In this document: positions 37,030-47,245 of the stretch, piece after piece | Layout of the letters: the number at the start of each line of letters is the position of its first letter | Position numbering within the stretch: position 1 is the first letter of the stretch | DNA from: Trichodesmium sp002260545 | GTDB taxonomy: Bacteria > Cyanobacteriota > Cyanobacteriia > Cyanobacteriales > Microcoleaceae | Length of the DNA: 64,000 nucleotides | Reading direction: 5' to 3' | NCBI RefSeq assembly: GCF_050016015.1 | Contig: NZ_JBNHEQ010000069.1 | Span: 1-64,000 of the forward strand | The notes under the pieces: generated by a model | The model's database searches: none | The model's input: the letters and a program-made list of their open reading frames with translations, nothing else | Told to the model about the DNA's origin: nothing | Translations under genes and position numbers: made by a program

Positions 37030-37064
37030 TATGTTTACTTATCCCCTACTTCCCTATTCCCTAA

Positions 37065-38501
37065 TTAATCATAATTAGCTAACTCTTCCTCTGCCTCCAA
37101 TTTCAATTTTTCTCGAATAGAAATAGGAGCAATAACTTCTCCCTTCGGCCGCCAATCTCTTAACCGCATTAAAACATTAATATCTCCATTTCTTATCCAT
37201 CCCCAATAATAAGCATCTTTGGGAGAACGTGCCTTAATAATATTCAATAACTTTTGTCTTTTTTGGGGATTTTTTATTTCTTTTTGAACTAACTTTGATA
37301 AACTTTGATACTTAATAGGTTTAAATGTCTCATGTCGCACAGTACCATCCACATACCCACGGGCAAACTTAGGTTCAAATCTCATTATTAACAAATCCCG
37401 TGGCAAATAAAAATTAAATCCCCAAGCTTTTTCTAGTTCTTCTTCTACAAATTCAACAGTTGGTAATTTGCCTTTTTTCCATAACTCAGACAATTTCTTT
37501 GGTATCTGAGAATTACCCCATTTCAAAATAGTTAATTCCTCCGATACTATTCTGTCTAAACGATAATTATGCCAGCCAAATTTACCATCAGGATCTGTAC
37601 CAAAAGCAGTTAAATATTTTGCCCGACGTGCATAATGTAGACAAACTGGATAAACTATTATTTCTAGTTCTCTTTCTGTTTTCGCTATCCAATATTGAAA
37701 CTTAATTACTCCCCCTGGAGATTCATGCCACAATTCCTCTATTTGTTGATGATAATTATCAACTCTATCTTGAGTTTCATCTGACAGAATATAATCTAAA
37801 TGTATAAATATTCTTTTTTGTGGTTCATCTCTTACTAAAGACTTTTGTTGAGTTGTTTTTTCCCACAAAGATTCTACTACTAATTCTAAATTAGGTTGTA
37901 CAAAAGAAAGCGACTCTAAAATCTTTAATAACTCCCAACTTTGAGTCGAGGATAATTCTGAAGTATCCCATCTTTCTGTTTTAATTAGAGGAGGCTGAGG
38001 CCAGTTTTTTTGTGGTTGACAGTGATATTCTCCTACTTGAGTTTTTGATTTTTGTAGCCATCCTAACTTAGCTAAATATTTTAAATCATCTCTAATAGTA
38101 CGATGTACTGTCGCAAAAGGACGCTGCTCTATTTCTATAACTTCCCCACCCATTTTATCTCTAATTTTCTGTTGCCACTCTTTAACTGATTGAGGATAAA
38201 TTTCTACTTTGATTAACTCTTTAATTGACTTTTTACAAATACAATTTTCGTCCGGACATTCCGTTTTTATTTGTTCTGTGGTGAAGCGATCGCTCAAAGG
38301 ATGTTCCGGGGAAAAAAATTCTTCCCGGAAGTCAATGTAACCAAAATTTTTTGGTAATTTGGCAGCTAAATTATTTTTTTCTCCGTAAAAATAATTTAAT
38401 AAAACCCATAGTCTAATTGAGCGATTAAATCTATCTCCTAATCGCCCTAATGCTAACCAATCTAATATTTCTGGAGTTGGAAAATAGCTAAAAAAAGTCA
38501 A
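37065..38501 (-). CDS. WYL-domain CRISPR-associated regulator (TIGR03985 family)
   Basis: 478 aa. The N-terminus (FSYFPTPEILDWLALG, RSIRLWVLL) and overall length match the cyanobacterial TIGR03985 CRISPR-associated family. A winged-helix region is seen at about 120-165 (ATVHRTIRDDLKYLAKLGWL), followed by a WYL-like ligand domain at about 275-330 (VYPVCLHYARRAKYLTAF, then FGWHNYRLDRI). WYL proteins beside CRISPR loci act as ligand-sensing transcription factors, usually repressors. The only start that gives the conserved N-terminus is a TTG at 38501. It sits at the edge of the type III-D locus and is the candidate binder of the palindromes at 34496 and 36279. Confidence 0.85.
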   Translation of the reverse strand: MTFFSYFPTPEILDWLALGRLGDRFNRSIRLWVLLNYFYGEKNNLAAKLPKNFGYIDFREEFFSPEHPLSDRFTTEQIKTECPDENCICKKSIKELIKVEIYPQSVKEWQQKIRDKMGGEVIEIEQRPFATVHRTIRDDLKYLAKLGWLQKSKTQVGEYHCQPQKNWPQPPLIKTERWDTSELSSTQSWELLKILESLSFVQPNLELVVESLWEKTTQQKSLVRDEPQKRIFIHLDYILSDETQDRVDNYHQQIEELWHESPGGVIKFQYWIAKTERELEIIVYPVCLHYARRAKYLTAFGTDPDGKFGWHNYRLDRIVSEELTILKWGNSQIPKKLSELWKKGKLPTVEFVEEELEKAWGFNFYLPRDLLIMRFEPKFARGYVDGTVRHETFKPIKYQSLSKLVQKEIKNPQKRQKLLNIIKARSPKDAYYWGWIRNGDINVLMRLRDWRPKGEVIAPISIREKLKLEAEEELANYD

Positions 38502-38736
38502 AATTTAAAAGTCAAAATTCAAAAGTGAACATTTAGATAGGGGGGTAACTGTCGAATTGGCGATGTAAATAACTTTAAATTTTTGCTGTGACTCAAAATT
38601 AATAGCTGAAAACTGATAATTGATATAGCTAAAAAAGAATTTGCCCTTAATAATTACTAATGATGAATCAAGATTGTGGAAATGTTTTTCCAACTGTTCC
38701 CTTTTCCCTGTTCCCTGTTCCCTACTATAACTGAAA

Positions 38737-40704
38737 TTATGTTTCATCTTCAGCAATTGTAATTAGTTCATCTGCAAGAGTTAGAGAAAACTTAGCATCC
38801 AAACTAGGAGCTAAATAAATACCAAAATTATTATCTTTATCTTGAACTTGAGAGGCTATTTTCACCCCTAAACAAATTTCATTACGAGATTGAGCAGCAA
38901 ATACACAGTCAGCAAAAGATAATTTGCCAACTTTTTCAGGAGGAAAGAAAAGTTCTATCGGTTTAATATACATTTCGCTACCTTCTGCCGAAAATAAATT
39001 CCGGTAGATTAACATTACATCTGGTTCTTGAGATACCTGAGCTAAAATTTTAGACACAAATTGATTAGAAAGTAAGAAGTCTTGAACCCCGGCTTTAATT
39101 ACTAAATCTGTTTCTTCCGAGTCAGCAAGTTCTACTACTAATTCTGTTGTAACTGGGTTTCCAGTTTCTTCCTTGTATTCTTGGAATATTTGCCTAATTT
39201 CTAGCAATGTTGTCAGAGTTTTAGCATCAATTTCTTCAGAATTTTTACCTTTACTAGCTAAAATTGAGATACTATTATATTTATATAATTCGAGACTTTT
39301 GAGTTCTTCAACAACATCTACATTTATTTGCCTAATTTGCATCAAAACTTGAGGATAAGCTTTACGAATTTCCTCAAACTTGGCTTCAATTTCTGATGTT
39401 AATTTGTGAGTTACTAGATTAACTTCTGAACCTTCAACTACATATTTAGCGTATTCTCGGAGACAGATAGGAGTTTTGGAGTTCCAACCAATAATTAAAT
39501 GTTTTTCTGTTTTTCTGTCAATGGTTTTTCTGACATCAACATAACCTAAAATTTCAGGTTTAAGTAAAGGTTCTTGGTGAAATTTAATTTGGGAGTCATC
39601 TTCTGCTAAAATAATTATTGATTCAGCATTTTTTAACTGATAATTGCTATCTGGTTTGATAATTACATCCCCATTTTTATCCCGTACACCTAAAGGAATA
39701 CTTTGATAAAAATGAAATTGTAATTCAGAAAAGCTGAGGTTTTGCCAATCAACTTGAGGATGGTAAAAATAAATTTCATTTCCGGCAAAACCTACGATAT
39801 TTAAGTATACTGTTGCTAACCCTACAGACCGTGAAGTTTGGACTAAAATTCTCCCTAAAATATCAGCTTCATTCAAAGTTGTTACAGTTTGAGGAGCAAT
39901 ACTTTTCCCTAAAATACGATATTGTGCTGAGTGAATTTCAGCTATTATTGGTGGTAGAGATGATTTTTTTTCTTCATTAGCTGCTACAGTGGCTAAAATT
40001 GCTTTAACAACTCTCGCATCCGATAACTTTTTCACATCTTGTGGATCTGTTCCTTTCGCATCATTTAAAATTACTACCGATCTAGCAACTTTAACTCCTA
40101 CTTTATTCAGATTATTTATATTTGTTACTACTCCACTACGAGTAACTACCCTAGTAGTTTTTAAATCTCCTAATTTTTCCCGGAGAAAATCATCCATATA
40201 TTCCTTATCTTTTTCTGATATAATAACAATCACTGCATCAGATTCTGATTCATTAGCTATTACAAGCTCAGTAATAATATCAACAATTCTGTCATTAAAA
40301 CCCAAAATTAAAGTATGGTTTTTTTCTACTACTAAACTTTTACCTTTCTTCAGCAAAGTCAGTCGTGATTCAAATTCTTGAGTAATAAAAGCTACTAAAC
40401 TAGAGAACAGTACCAAGCCTAGAAAAATAGTTAATACCCCTACAGTTTTAGTAGAAAAATTTGCTTCGTCTCCCGTATCTCTAAGACCAATTAGTTGTAC
40501 AAATACATCCCAAAGCAAATCGCTTTCTAAATCTTGATTTGGGAAAATCCACTCAGAAAGGTAACGTAGACCTGTCATTAATAGGAAAGTTCCAAAAAAT
40601 GCTGATACTAATGCCAGAAATACCGAGAAGCCACCCTTTGACATAAAGTTGTCAAATTTATATTGAAAGCGTTCTTGCCAAGAAAATTTACTTTGAGCAG
40701 ACAT
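38737..40704 (-). CDS. CASTOR/POLLUX-type ion channel protein with RCK/TrkA-N domains
   Basis: 655 aa from the ATG at 40704; the TTG five codons upstream is less likely. Two N-terminal membrane helices with a pore-like stretch between them (helices at about 30-52 and 90-115), then a TrkA-N/RCK Rossmann domain beginning HTLILGFNDRIVD at about 130 and a second one near 400 (HLIIGWNSKTPI). This architecture is that of the bacterial homologues of plant CASTOR/POLLUX channels (DUF1012 family). It probably conducts K+ or another cation and is gated by a nucleotide or ion bound to the RCK ring. Monocistronic. Confidence 0.87.
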   Translation of the reverse strand: MSAQSKFSWQERFQYKFDNFMSKGGFSVFLALVSAFFGTFLLMTGLRYLSEWIFPNQDLESDLLWDVFVQLIGLRDTGDEANFSTKTVGVLTIFLGLVLFSSLVAFITQEFESRLTLLKKGKSLVVEKNHTLILGFNDRIVDIITELVIANESESDAVIVIISEKDKEYMDDFLREKLGDLKTTRVVTRSGVVTNINNLNKVGVKVARSVVILNDAKGTDPQDVKKLSDARVVKAILATVAANEEKKSSLPPIIAEIHSAQYRILGKSIAPQTVTTLNEADILGRILVQTSRSVGLATVYLNIVGFAGNEIYFYHPQVDWQNLSFSELQFHFYQSIPLGVRDKNGDVIIKPDSNYQLKNAESIIILAEDDSQIKFHQEPLLKPEILGYVDVRKTIDRKTEKHLIIGWNSKTPICLREYAKYVVEGSEVNLVTHKLTSEIEAKFEEIRKAYPQVLMQIRQINVDVVEELKSLELYKYNSISILASKGKNSEEIDAKTLTTLLEIRQIFQEYKEETGNPVTTELVVELADSEETDLVIKAGVQDFLLSNQFVSKILAQVSQEPDVMLIYRNLFSAEGSEMYIKPIELFFPPEKVGKLSFADCVFAAQSRNEICLGVKIASQVQDKDNNFGIYLAPSLDAKFSLTLADELITIAEDET

Positions 40705-41047
40705 AGATTTTTTCTTCAAACTAATATAACTTTACACCGAACTGTTTATATATATCCGACTACGTTAGATAACTATAATTTTATTTGTCATTAATAATTA
40801 TACTATATATGTATGTTTAAAAGAATAAGGAATTTTTTAGCAAAGCTTCTACATTGAAGAACCAGTAAAAAGCAACACAGGTAATTAACGACCTGTGTTG
40901 CTACCGAAAATGTTTGAAAAATTCTTGGGGCTATCAACAGTATTAAAATAATTGGACATGCGTTAAACATAAATAGACATTTACTATGATACACTAGATT
41001 TATGTCTAACTTATTAAACTCTTAAAAGAGGTGGCTGCTCAATTGAA
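40705..41047. other. Intergenic region with a strong hairpin
   Basis: agcaacacaggt (40871-40882) and acctgtgttgct (40891-40902) form a perfect 12-bp stem with an 8-nt loop. On the minus strand the stem is followed by TTTTTA, so it could be a factor-independent terminator in that direction. It also lies about 150 bases before the TnpB remnant and might be an end structure of the insertion sequence. No gene. Confidence 0.45.
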
Positions 41048-41754
41048 ATGCAATCAATCAAGACTAAATTAAAAGTTAACAATCAACAAAAAACAATACT
41101 TGCCAAGCACGCAGGTGTAGCCCCTGACTGCTTATAACTGGGGATTAGCTACTTGTATTTCTGAATATGAATCAAGCAAGAAACGACTGAGTGCCATCAC
41201 TTTACATAAACGCTTGGTGGCTGAAGTTAAAAGTCAAAATCCTTGGTACTATGAAGTATCAAAGTGCGCCCCTCAACAAGCATTAAGAGACTTACAGAGG
41301 GCATTAAGAACTTTTTAACTGTCCCCAAACGTGGATTCCCTAAGTTTAAGAAAAAAGGGAAAAAAGACAGTTTCTATCTAGAAGGAAGCATTAAAATCCT
41401 CAAAGGAAACTATATAAAACTACCCAGAATAGGAATAGTAAAAACTTACTGTATCTTACCCTCTGTGCCAGTCAAAAATGTAAGAATATCTAAACGTGCA
41501 GGTGATTGGTACATTAGTTTTACATATGATTATCAACCCAACCCTACTACAAAAAAACGAGATGTTATCGGTGTAGATGTTGGTATAAATTCTCTAGCAA
41601 CTTGTAGTGATGGAACAACCTACCCTAACCTCAAAGCCTATAAACAAGCTAAAAAACGATTAACTCGTTATCAGCACCGTGTCATCAAAAAAGAGCCAGG
41701 CTCCAAAAACAGAGCTAAAGCCATCAAAAAGCTAGCAAGACTACACAAAAAAGC

Positions 41755-41804
41755 GGATGCGACCCCGCGCCGTCGCACGGCGCAAGGGAACGCGCACCAA
41801 GCAG
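41755..41804. repeat. GC-rich palindromic element, copy 1, inside the tnpB remnant
   Basis: Begins gcggatgcgaccccgcg and ends ggaacgcgcaccaag, about 50 bp of GC-rich DNA in an AT-rich gene. It interrupts the conserved LHKK-IR-VDT stretch between RuvC motifs. Confidence 0.75.
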
Positions 41805-41910
41805 TAGCAGATATCAGAGTAGACACACTCCATCAACTGACAACATGGGCGAGCTTTGAACCACAGCACCATAGTAATAGAAGTATGACAATGTAAGTGG
41901 AATGCTCAAA

Positions 41911-41962
41911 AAGCGGTGCGACCCCGCGACGACGACAGCTCGCTTGCGGAACGCGCACCAAG
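41911..41962. repeat. GC-rich palindromic element, copy 2, inside the tnpB remnant
   Basis: Begins gcggtgcgaccccgcg and ends ggaacgcgcaccaag, with a different centre (acgacgacagctcgctt). It interrupts the GML-NHKLA stretch of TnpB. Confidence 0.75.
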
Positions 41963-42222
41963 AGATCATAAACTAGCAAGTGCCATAGCAGATTGTGGCT
42001 TTTATGAATTTAAACGTCAGCTTACATACAAATGTGAATGGTACGGCAGTGAGTTAGTAATAGCAGATAGATTTTACCCAAGTTCTCAAATATGTTCTCC
42101 CTATCGGGCATCAACAGAAAATGCCATTGAGCGAGAGAACTTATAATTGTGCTAACTGTGGATTTCAGGCTGACAGAGACTTTAATGCTGCTGTCAACCT
42201 AGAAAATTATGCACGTCAGTAG

Positions 42223-42924
42223 CTTGAGTTTCAAGCGATTTTAAGCCTGTGGATGAAGAAGGGACGTTGCATGCAACGTCCGTACACAGACTGCGGTCAG
42301 TGGTCTTCTGTGTTAGCGCAGCTTTGCGTTAGCAAAACAGGAAGTAGGGGCGAATGGCCATTCGCCCCTACAAAGCTCATGCAATCATTCATGGGTAAGT
42401 TTGGGTAAGTTTAGTAGAACGGAATTGGGAAAAAACATCTACTCTGAATATCAATAAAGATAAAATTTAGATAAGTAGAAAGTAAGCATTCAGCCGTCAG
42501 CCGTCAGCTATCAGCTAAGATGTTTATAGGGGTTTTCACGGCTCTGTTGACTTGCATTACTTCTGCCTTCTGCCCTCTGCCTTCTACCTTTAAGCCAAAA
42601 TCTCTATATTCATTAGAATCATGAAAAGCGCGCTTACTATGAACGACCATATATTCAATTTTTGCTCCTAGCAATAGGGAATATAAAATCTAGATACACA
42701 ACAGCTTATAATTCCCGTGCCTCCTAGCTATTTTCCCGTAGCTGTTTGCATAGCATTCCGTAGCTGATAGCTGAGTGCTAATAGCTGAATGCTTACAGTA
42801 GAAATAAAAAGCTAACAGCTAATAGCTGGTAGCTATTTGTGCAGCATTCCGCAGGAAATGCTTATTACATAGTGAGGATAAATTAGTCTGACTTTAATCC
42901 CAATAATTGAGGTAGATTTAGTTC
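42223..42924. repeat. Repeat-rich intergenic region
   Basis: Contains gacgttgcatgcaacgtcc (42273-42291), gcgaatggccattcgc (42352-42367), tcagccg/tcagcta heptamers (42490-42516) and several copies of tagctgatagctga and tgcatagcattccg-type repeats up to 42860. The first 100 bases may be the right end of the tnpB element. No gene. Confidence 0.6.
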
Positions 42925-44052
42925 TCAATTCTTGCTTGCCATTTTCATGTTTTTTGTATAGGTGTCTTGGTCGGTAATGACATAGAAACTATTAGCAGCA
43001 ATACCCTCTTTTTCTAATAATCTCATTACACTCAAGCGAAATTCACGAGCAGCAGGAAAGTAACGAGCAGGAGTTATATAAGAAACGTATTTAATCACAC
43101 GAGCATTACCTTCAAGACCATTGAACATGAGAGAATAATTAGGATAAAAACCATCAATACTTTTAAATATTTCGTCAATTCCCGCCATAATTCTCTCTAC
43201 TTGATCTGCTGTAATGCCATCAATTTTTAAAGTTTCTGTAAATCCCCATTCTTGATCCTTAGCTTTATCTTGAGACCAGTTATCTACAATACCACTCACC
43301 ATTCTAGAATTAGGCATTTTAATAATAGAACCCCACTCCCATAAATACAATTTTGTAGTTCTTAAGCCTATTTCTACCACTTGGATAAAACCACTTAATC
43401 CTGAAACTATTACCCAATCACCAGGTTTGTACAATCTATCAGTATAGATAATTACAGCACAACACCAGTCATAGATAATATCTTTGAACAACAAACCTAG
43501 AGCAACACCAGCACCACCAAGCAAACCAATAAGCGCTCCTGCTGATTGCCCAAAAAATACTTCTGCTGCTTTAATAGCTATGACAACAATTGCTGCAATG
43601 CGAAATAGTCTGGGTAAATAGGGAACCAGCAAATCATCAAGGTCTGTATCAGTGTGCAGAGTTAGGAACTCTAGCGCCTTACCTAACACGGGAGCTGCAG
43701 CGTAAACTGTATAAGCAATTAGAGCAATAACAGCTAAAGCAAGAAAATCCGATGTAATTGTTTTTAACTGAGGAGTTAAATTTTCTGCTAAAATAATCTG
43801 TATTATCCATAGTCCACCTACCAAAATTAACCAGGTCAAGGGTTTTTTGATGGCAGCAATTAATTGATCGTCTAAGTCAGATTCAGTATTAGCAGCAAGA
43901 CGCTCGATGGACTTAATAATTACTCCAGCAATAAATCCCTGCAATATTAGGGTTAACAGCAGCACGCCAAATGCAAATATTAGTTTATAGGCTGGTATCC
44001 CAGCAATACTGATTGCTTCAATACTTGTCCAAAATGTTTGTAAGAATTCCAT
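42925..44052 (-). CDS. MscS-family mechanosensitive channel
   Basis: 375 aa. Four hydrophobic helices (about 20-45, 70-90, 100-125 and 150-170) precede the pore-lining helix with the MscS signature GALIGLLGGAGVALGLLFKDI at about 172-192, then the beta domain (YKPGDWVIVSG, LWEWGSIIKMPNS) and a cytoplasmic alpha/beta domain to the C-terminus. It should open under membrane tension to release solutes in osmotic downshock. Two helices more than E. coli MscS. AAGGA sits before the ATG. Monocistronic. Confidence 0.92.
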   Translation of the reverse strand: MEFLQTFWTSIEAISIAGIPAYKLIFAFGVLLLTLILQGFIAGVIIKSIERLAANTESDLDDQLIAAIKKPLTWLILVGGLWIIQIILAENLTPQLKTITSDFLALAVIALIAYTVYAAAPVLGKALEFLTLHTDTDLDDLLVPYLPRLFRIAAIVVIAIKAAEVFFGQSAGALIGLLGGAGVALGLLFKDIIYDWCCAVIIYTDRLYKPGDWVIVSGLSGFIQVVEIGLRTTKLYLWEWGSIIKMPNSRMVSGIVDNWSQDKAKDQEWGFTETLKIDGITADQVERIMAGIDEIFKSIDGFYPNYSLMFNGLEGNARVIKYVSYITPARYFPAAREFRLSVMRLLEKEGIAANSFYVITDQDTYTKNMKMASKN

Positions 44053-44884
44053 TCTTTATTCCTTAATCAAATTTCCATTTGAGATTATTGTTTCTCAGGA
44101 GAAAATATTTTCTATTTTACTCAACTGAGGGATAGTCTGATGCAAAGTCTAAGCAAATTTTTAGGATTCAAAAGTTATACTTTTTGACTAAATATAGTTT
44201 ATATTCTGCTTTTATACTTTACCAATAATCTTTGTTATACAAAGCATTAAGAAAAATTTAATTTTTCTTAATATTGTTGGACTTTAAAGTAAAAATCCAA
44301 GTTTTTGTAATTCTCCCATAATTAGCTGTCTAGGTAATAGGAAATTATATAATTATTTGTTACCTAAAACTTATAGTTACCGACTATAATTTTAATATCC
44401 CGTCGATAGCTGATATTCATACTTGATAATTTATCATATTATTTGGCCGACAATTGCAATATTTGCCCTGGACTCTAGACAGTTTAGATTAATCACTGAA
44501 AGAATTTTAATATATGAAAATAATATAGATTTATACCAGGGTTGTCAAAGGAAAAGTTAGAATGGCAAAAAATGAATATTTCGATTTGTGAGTAATTTTT
44601 GCCAGAGATATTCCTATTTATTCCTGTATAGATAGATAATCTTGTATATATACATAGACTTCCTTTTATAACTATCATATTTGTTTGTAAAATATCAAAT
44701 CACCTATAACTTAATATATTTAGAGAGGAGAAATAGTTATTTACACCTAAGATCAATAAGATCCAATTATCCTGGAGATAGCCGAGGCGATCGCAGCTTG
44801 ATAAATACTAATAAACAAAGCTAAAAATTGTCAAAGTCTCTGATATTATTTCCAAAAATAAAAAATATATAGGAAAAAAAGATT
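44053..44884. other. 832-bp AT-rich intergenic region
   Basis: No credible coding frame, repeat array or RNA gene was recognised. One HIP1 site lies at 44788-44795. AT-rich runs directly upstream of 44885 and an AGGAAA ribosome site suggest the promoter of the channel gene is near its right end. Confidence 0.5.
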
Positions 44885-47113
44885 ATGAAAATCAACAAAA
44901 AAATCGAAGATAACCCGATTAAAGTACAGAAAAAATATCAAAAAATCAAAACACAAATCTATCTTTTTCTACATAGAATATTAACCATTAACAATGCTAG
45001 TAAACCACAAATACTAGCATTTTACACATCATTAATCTTGGGGGGAATTAGTTTAACAGTTGCAATATTAGGGTCATTATTATATACACTCGAACAAAAA
45101 CAGACATTTGATAATGCTAAACAGCAAGCTCAACGGGCAACAGCTAGAGTTGCTCTTGAGATTGATAGGAGACTATATTTTGCCCAAAAATCAGCTATTT
45201 CTGTAGCCAACGACCTGAGTTCTGGCAAATTGAGCGATAGAGAATTATTAGATAGACTTAAATTAGAAATTGAAGAAAATACTGATTTTTTAGATGTTGG
45301 CGTTGCTTATAAACCCTTTGCTTATAGATCGGATGTTAGACTTTATGCTCCATATTATGCCAGAATAGATAACCAAATAGAGCTAAAGGAAACTAAAGTT
45401 AACTATACAAAACCTAAATATTCTTGGTATCATAATACCCTAAATAAAGGGGCAAATTGGGGTGAACCTTATTTTTGGAGTGACACTTCTCTGAACAGCG
45501 ATCCAGTCGTCGGAATTTTTATTCCTTTTTATGACCGAAATACTAAAGATAAATCTCCACAAGGTATCGTATATAGCGAATATTCATTAACAAAAATTCT
45601 AGAGGTCGTGCAGTCTCTAAACTTAGGTAGAACTGGCTACGGATTTATTATTTCTGAAACAGGAACCTACCTTTATCATCCCAATGAAGAATATTTTAAA
45701 GCTCAACTAAATGTCTTTGATCTTACCTATCAACAGCAGGATGAACAACTCAGAGAATTGATTGTTCAAGCAATGAAAGGTGAACCAGTAGAAGCAAATT
45801 TAAGCGATACAGTAACAGGTCAAAATTCTTGGTTATTTCTGCGGAAAACTAATCTGAATGGATGGATAGTAGGAATAGTATTTATTGAAGATGAAATTGT
45901 TCCAGATTCATCAGTTACAAGAAGGAAATTAACTGCTCTGAGTATCGCCTATCTTTGGTCTGCTGTTTTTCTCTCTATTCTATTATTTAGAGCTTATATG
46001 GGGGGGGTAAAACGAATCTCATTAGTATCATTTATTATTAGTATATTATTTGTAGCAAATATTGGTTTTGTTTGGAGTTTAGTATTAGAAGCAAGAACTT
46101 ATACAGCAACTCGAAACCTTTTGCTTAGTGATACTGCTGTCAGACAATTATTAGCTCCTCAAATACAGTTAAGTAAAGAATTAAATCAAGAACCTCCTCT
46201 AATTGTTCCTACAGGAGTTTTCATTCAATCATTTGATTTTACAAGTCCGAAAGATGTTTTTATTACGGGTTATATATGGCAAAAATACGAAGATGGTGTA
46301 CATGATGATTTATCTCGTGGTATTATACTTGCTGATGCAATTGAAGATAGTGATTATGAACTAAGAGAAGATTATAGATATAAAAAAGATGGTATAGAAA
46401 TTATCGGTTGGTATTTTGCTTATACCCTCCGTATGAGTTTTGATTTTAGCTATTATCCTTTTGATGATAAAGATTTAAAAATTCGGATTTGGCATCAAGA
46501 TTTTAATAATGGAGAGTTAAATCGTAAGGTTATTCTTGTCCCTGACTTTCAGAGTTATTCTGTAATTAATCCACGAACTGCTCCAGGGGTAGACAAAAAC
46601 ATTGTACTTGGAGAATGGTATCTGAGGGATAGTTTTTTTGAGTACATATTTAACACATATAATACTAACTTTGGTTTGATTGATACTGTACCAAAAACTG
46701 AGTTTCCGGAACTTGAATTTACCATCATTCTACAAAGAGATTTCTTGGGTTTGTTTATTTCTAAAGTTGGACCAATGATTGTAGTTTTAACCCTATTATT
46801 TGCTGTCCTCTTAGTTTCTAATCAAGACCAACCCATGGAAGTTTTAGGATCTTGTGCAGGTTTTGTATTTATTGTTATCCTGGATCAGGTGACAGTTAGG
46901 CAACAAATAATTACTAGAGGAATTGTTTACTTAGAGTATTTTTACTTTATTGTTTATTTATATATTTTCTTGGTATCTCTTAATTTTATCCTCTGGAGTT
47001 TGAAACCACATTTTCCTCTTTTTAAGTATAAAGATAACTTTATTTTGAAAGCTTTTTATTGGCCAACTATGCTGAAGGTTTTGCTCATAATCACTATTTT
47101 GGTATTTATCTGA
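44885..47113 (+). CDS. dCache sensor fused to a pentameric ligand-gated ion channel (Cys-loop-like)
   Basis: 742 aa. A first helix at about 43-68 is followed by a double Cache domain at about 75-345 (PYYARI, KYSWYHNTL, GIFIPFYD, and membrane-proximal TNLNGWIVGIV). Two helices follow (about 355-375 and 380-402). Residues 440-610 look like the beta-sandwich of a pLGIC, with FDFSYYPFDDKDLKIRIW corresponding to the RRYPFDSQxLxI signature of the prokaryotic channel GLIC. Four closely spaced helices complete the channel: about 618-640, 648-670, 678-705 and 722-742, with the short TM1-TM2 loop typical of the family. It should be an ion channel opened by a small ligand, sensed either by the Cache or the pLGIC sandwich. 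No cysteine loop, as in other bacterial members. Confidence 0.82.
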   Translation: MKINKKIEDNPIKVQKKYQKIKTQIYLFLHRILTINNASKPQILAFYTSLILGGISLTVAILGSLLYTLEQKQTFDNAKQQAQRATARVALEIDRRLYFAQKSAISVANDLSSGKLSDRELLDRLKLEIEENTDFLDVGVAYKPFAYRSDVRLYAPYYARIDNQIELKETKVNYTKPKYSWYHNTLNKGANWGEPYFWSDTSLNSDPVVGIFIPFYDRNTKDKSPQGIVYSEYSLTKILEVVQSLNLGRTGYGFIISETGTYLYHPNEEYFKAQLNVFDLTYQQQDEQLRELIVQAMKGEPVEANLSDTVTGQNSWLFLRKTNLNGWIVGIVFIEDEIVPDSSVTRRKLTALSIAYLWSAVFLSILLFRAYMGGVKRISLVSFIISILFVANIGFVWSLVLEARTYTATRNLLLSDTAVRQLLAPQIQLSKELNQEPPLIVPTGVFIQSFDFTSPKDVFITGYIWQKYEDGVHDDLSRGIILADAIEDSDYELREDYRYKKDGIEIIGWYFAYTLRMSFDFSYYPFDDKDLKIRIWHQDFNNGELNRKVILVPDFQSYSVINPRTAPGVDKNIVLGEWYLRDSFFEYIFNTYNTNFGLIDTVPKTEFPELEFTIILQRDFLGLFISKVGPMIVVLTLLFAVLLVSNQDQPMEVLGSCAGFVFIVILDQVTVRQQIITRGIVYLEYFYFIVYLYIFLVSLNFILWSLKPHFPLFKYKDNFILKAFYWPTMLKVLLIITILVFI

Positions 47114-47150
47114 AAATAGGGAGTAGGGAGTAGGGAGTAGGGAGTAGGAA
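47114..47150. repeat. ggagtag heptamer tract
   Basis: Tandem ggagtag units directly behind the channel gene. Confidence 0.8.
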
Positions 47151-47245
47151 ATAAAGGGAAGGTAAAAAGACACAGCTAAATGACATCAGCTTTGGTAGAA
47201 TGTAAAAGTAGATTATTCTTGAATTTAATCCAGAAAATATATATT

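Larger units (their letters stand above)
41048..42222 (+). pseudogene. Decayed IS200/IS605-type TnpB (OrfB) gene
   Basis: The reading begins at ATG 41048 with a TnpB N-terminus (QSIKTKLKVNNQQKTIL), hits a frameshift near 41120 (the AYNWGLAT motif is in another frame), another near 41290, and more after 41750 and 42110. The RuvC-like motif GVDVGINSLAT is intact at 41572-41606, and the remains of the C-terminal zinc finger (SSQICS ... NCANCGFQADRDFNAAVN) are in two frames. Two GC-rich palindromic elements have landed inside it (41755-41804 and 41911-41962). No TnpA is present. Not functional as a nuclease. Confidence 0.85.

Noticed and set aside
38505..38756. 83-codon minus-strand frame between the WYL and CASTOR/POLLUX genes
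   Set aside because: Composed partly of ggaacag heptamers, overlaps the downstream end of the channel gene and has no family resemblance.
44493..44678. 61-codon minus-strand frame in the gap before the channel gene
   Set aside because: No ribosome site, no recognisable protein feature, and AT-rich composition like the surrounding noncoding DNA.
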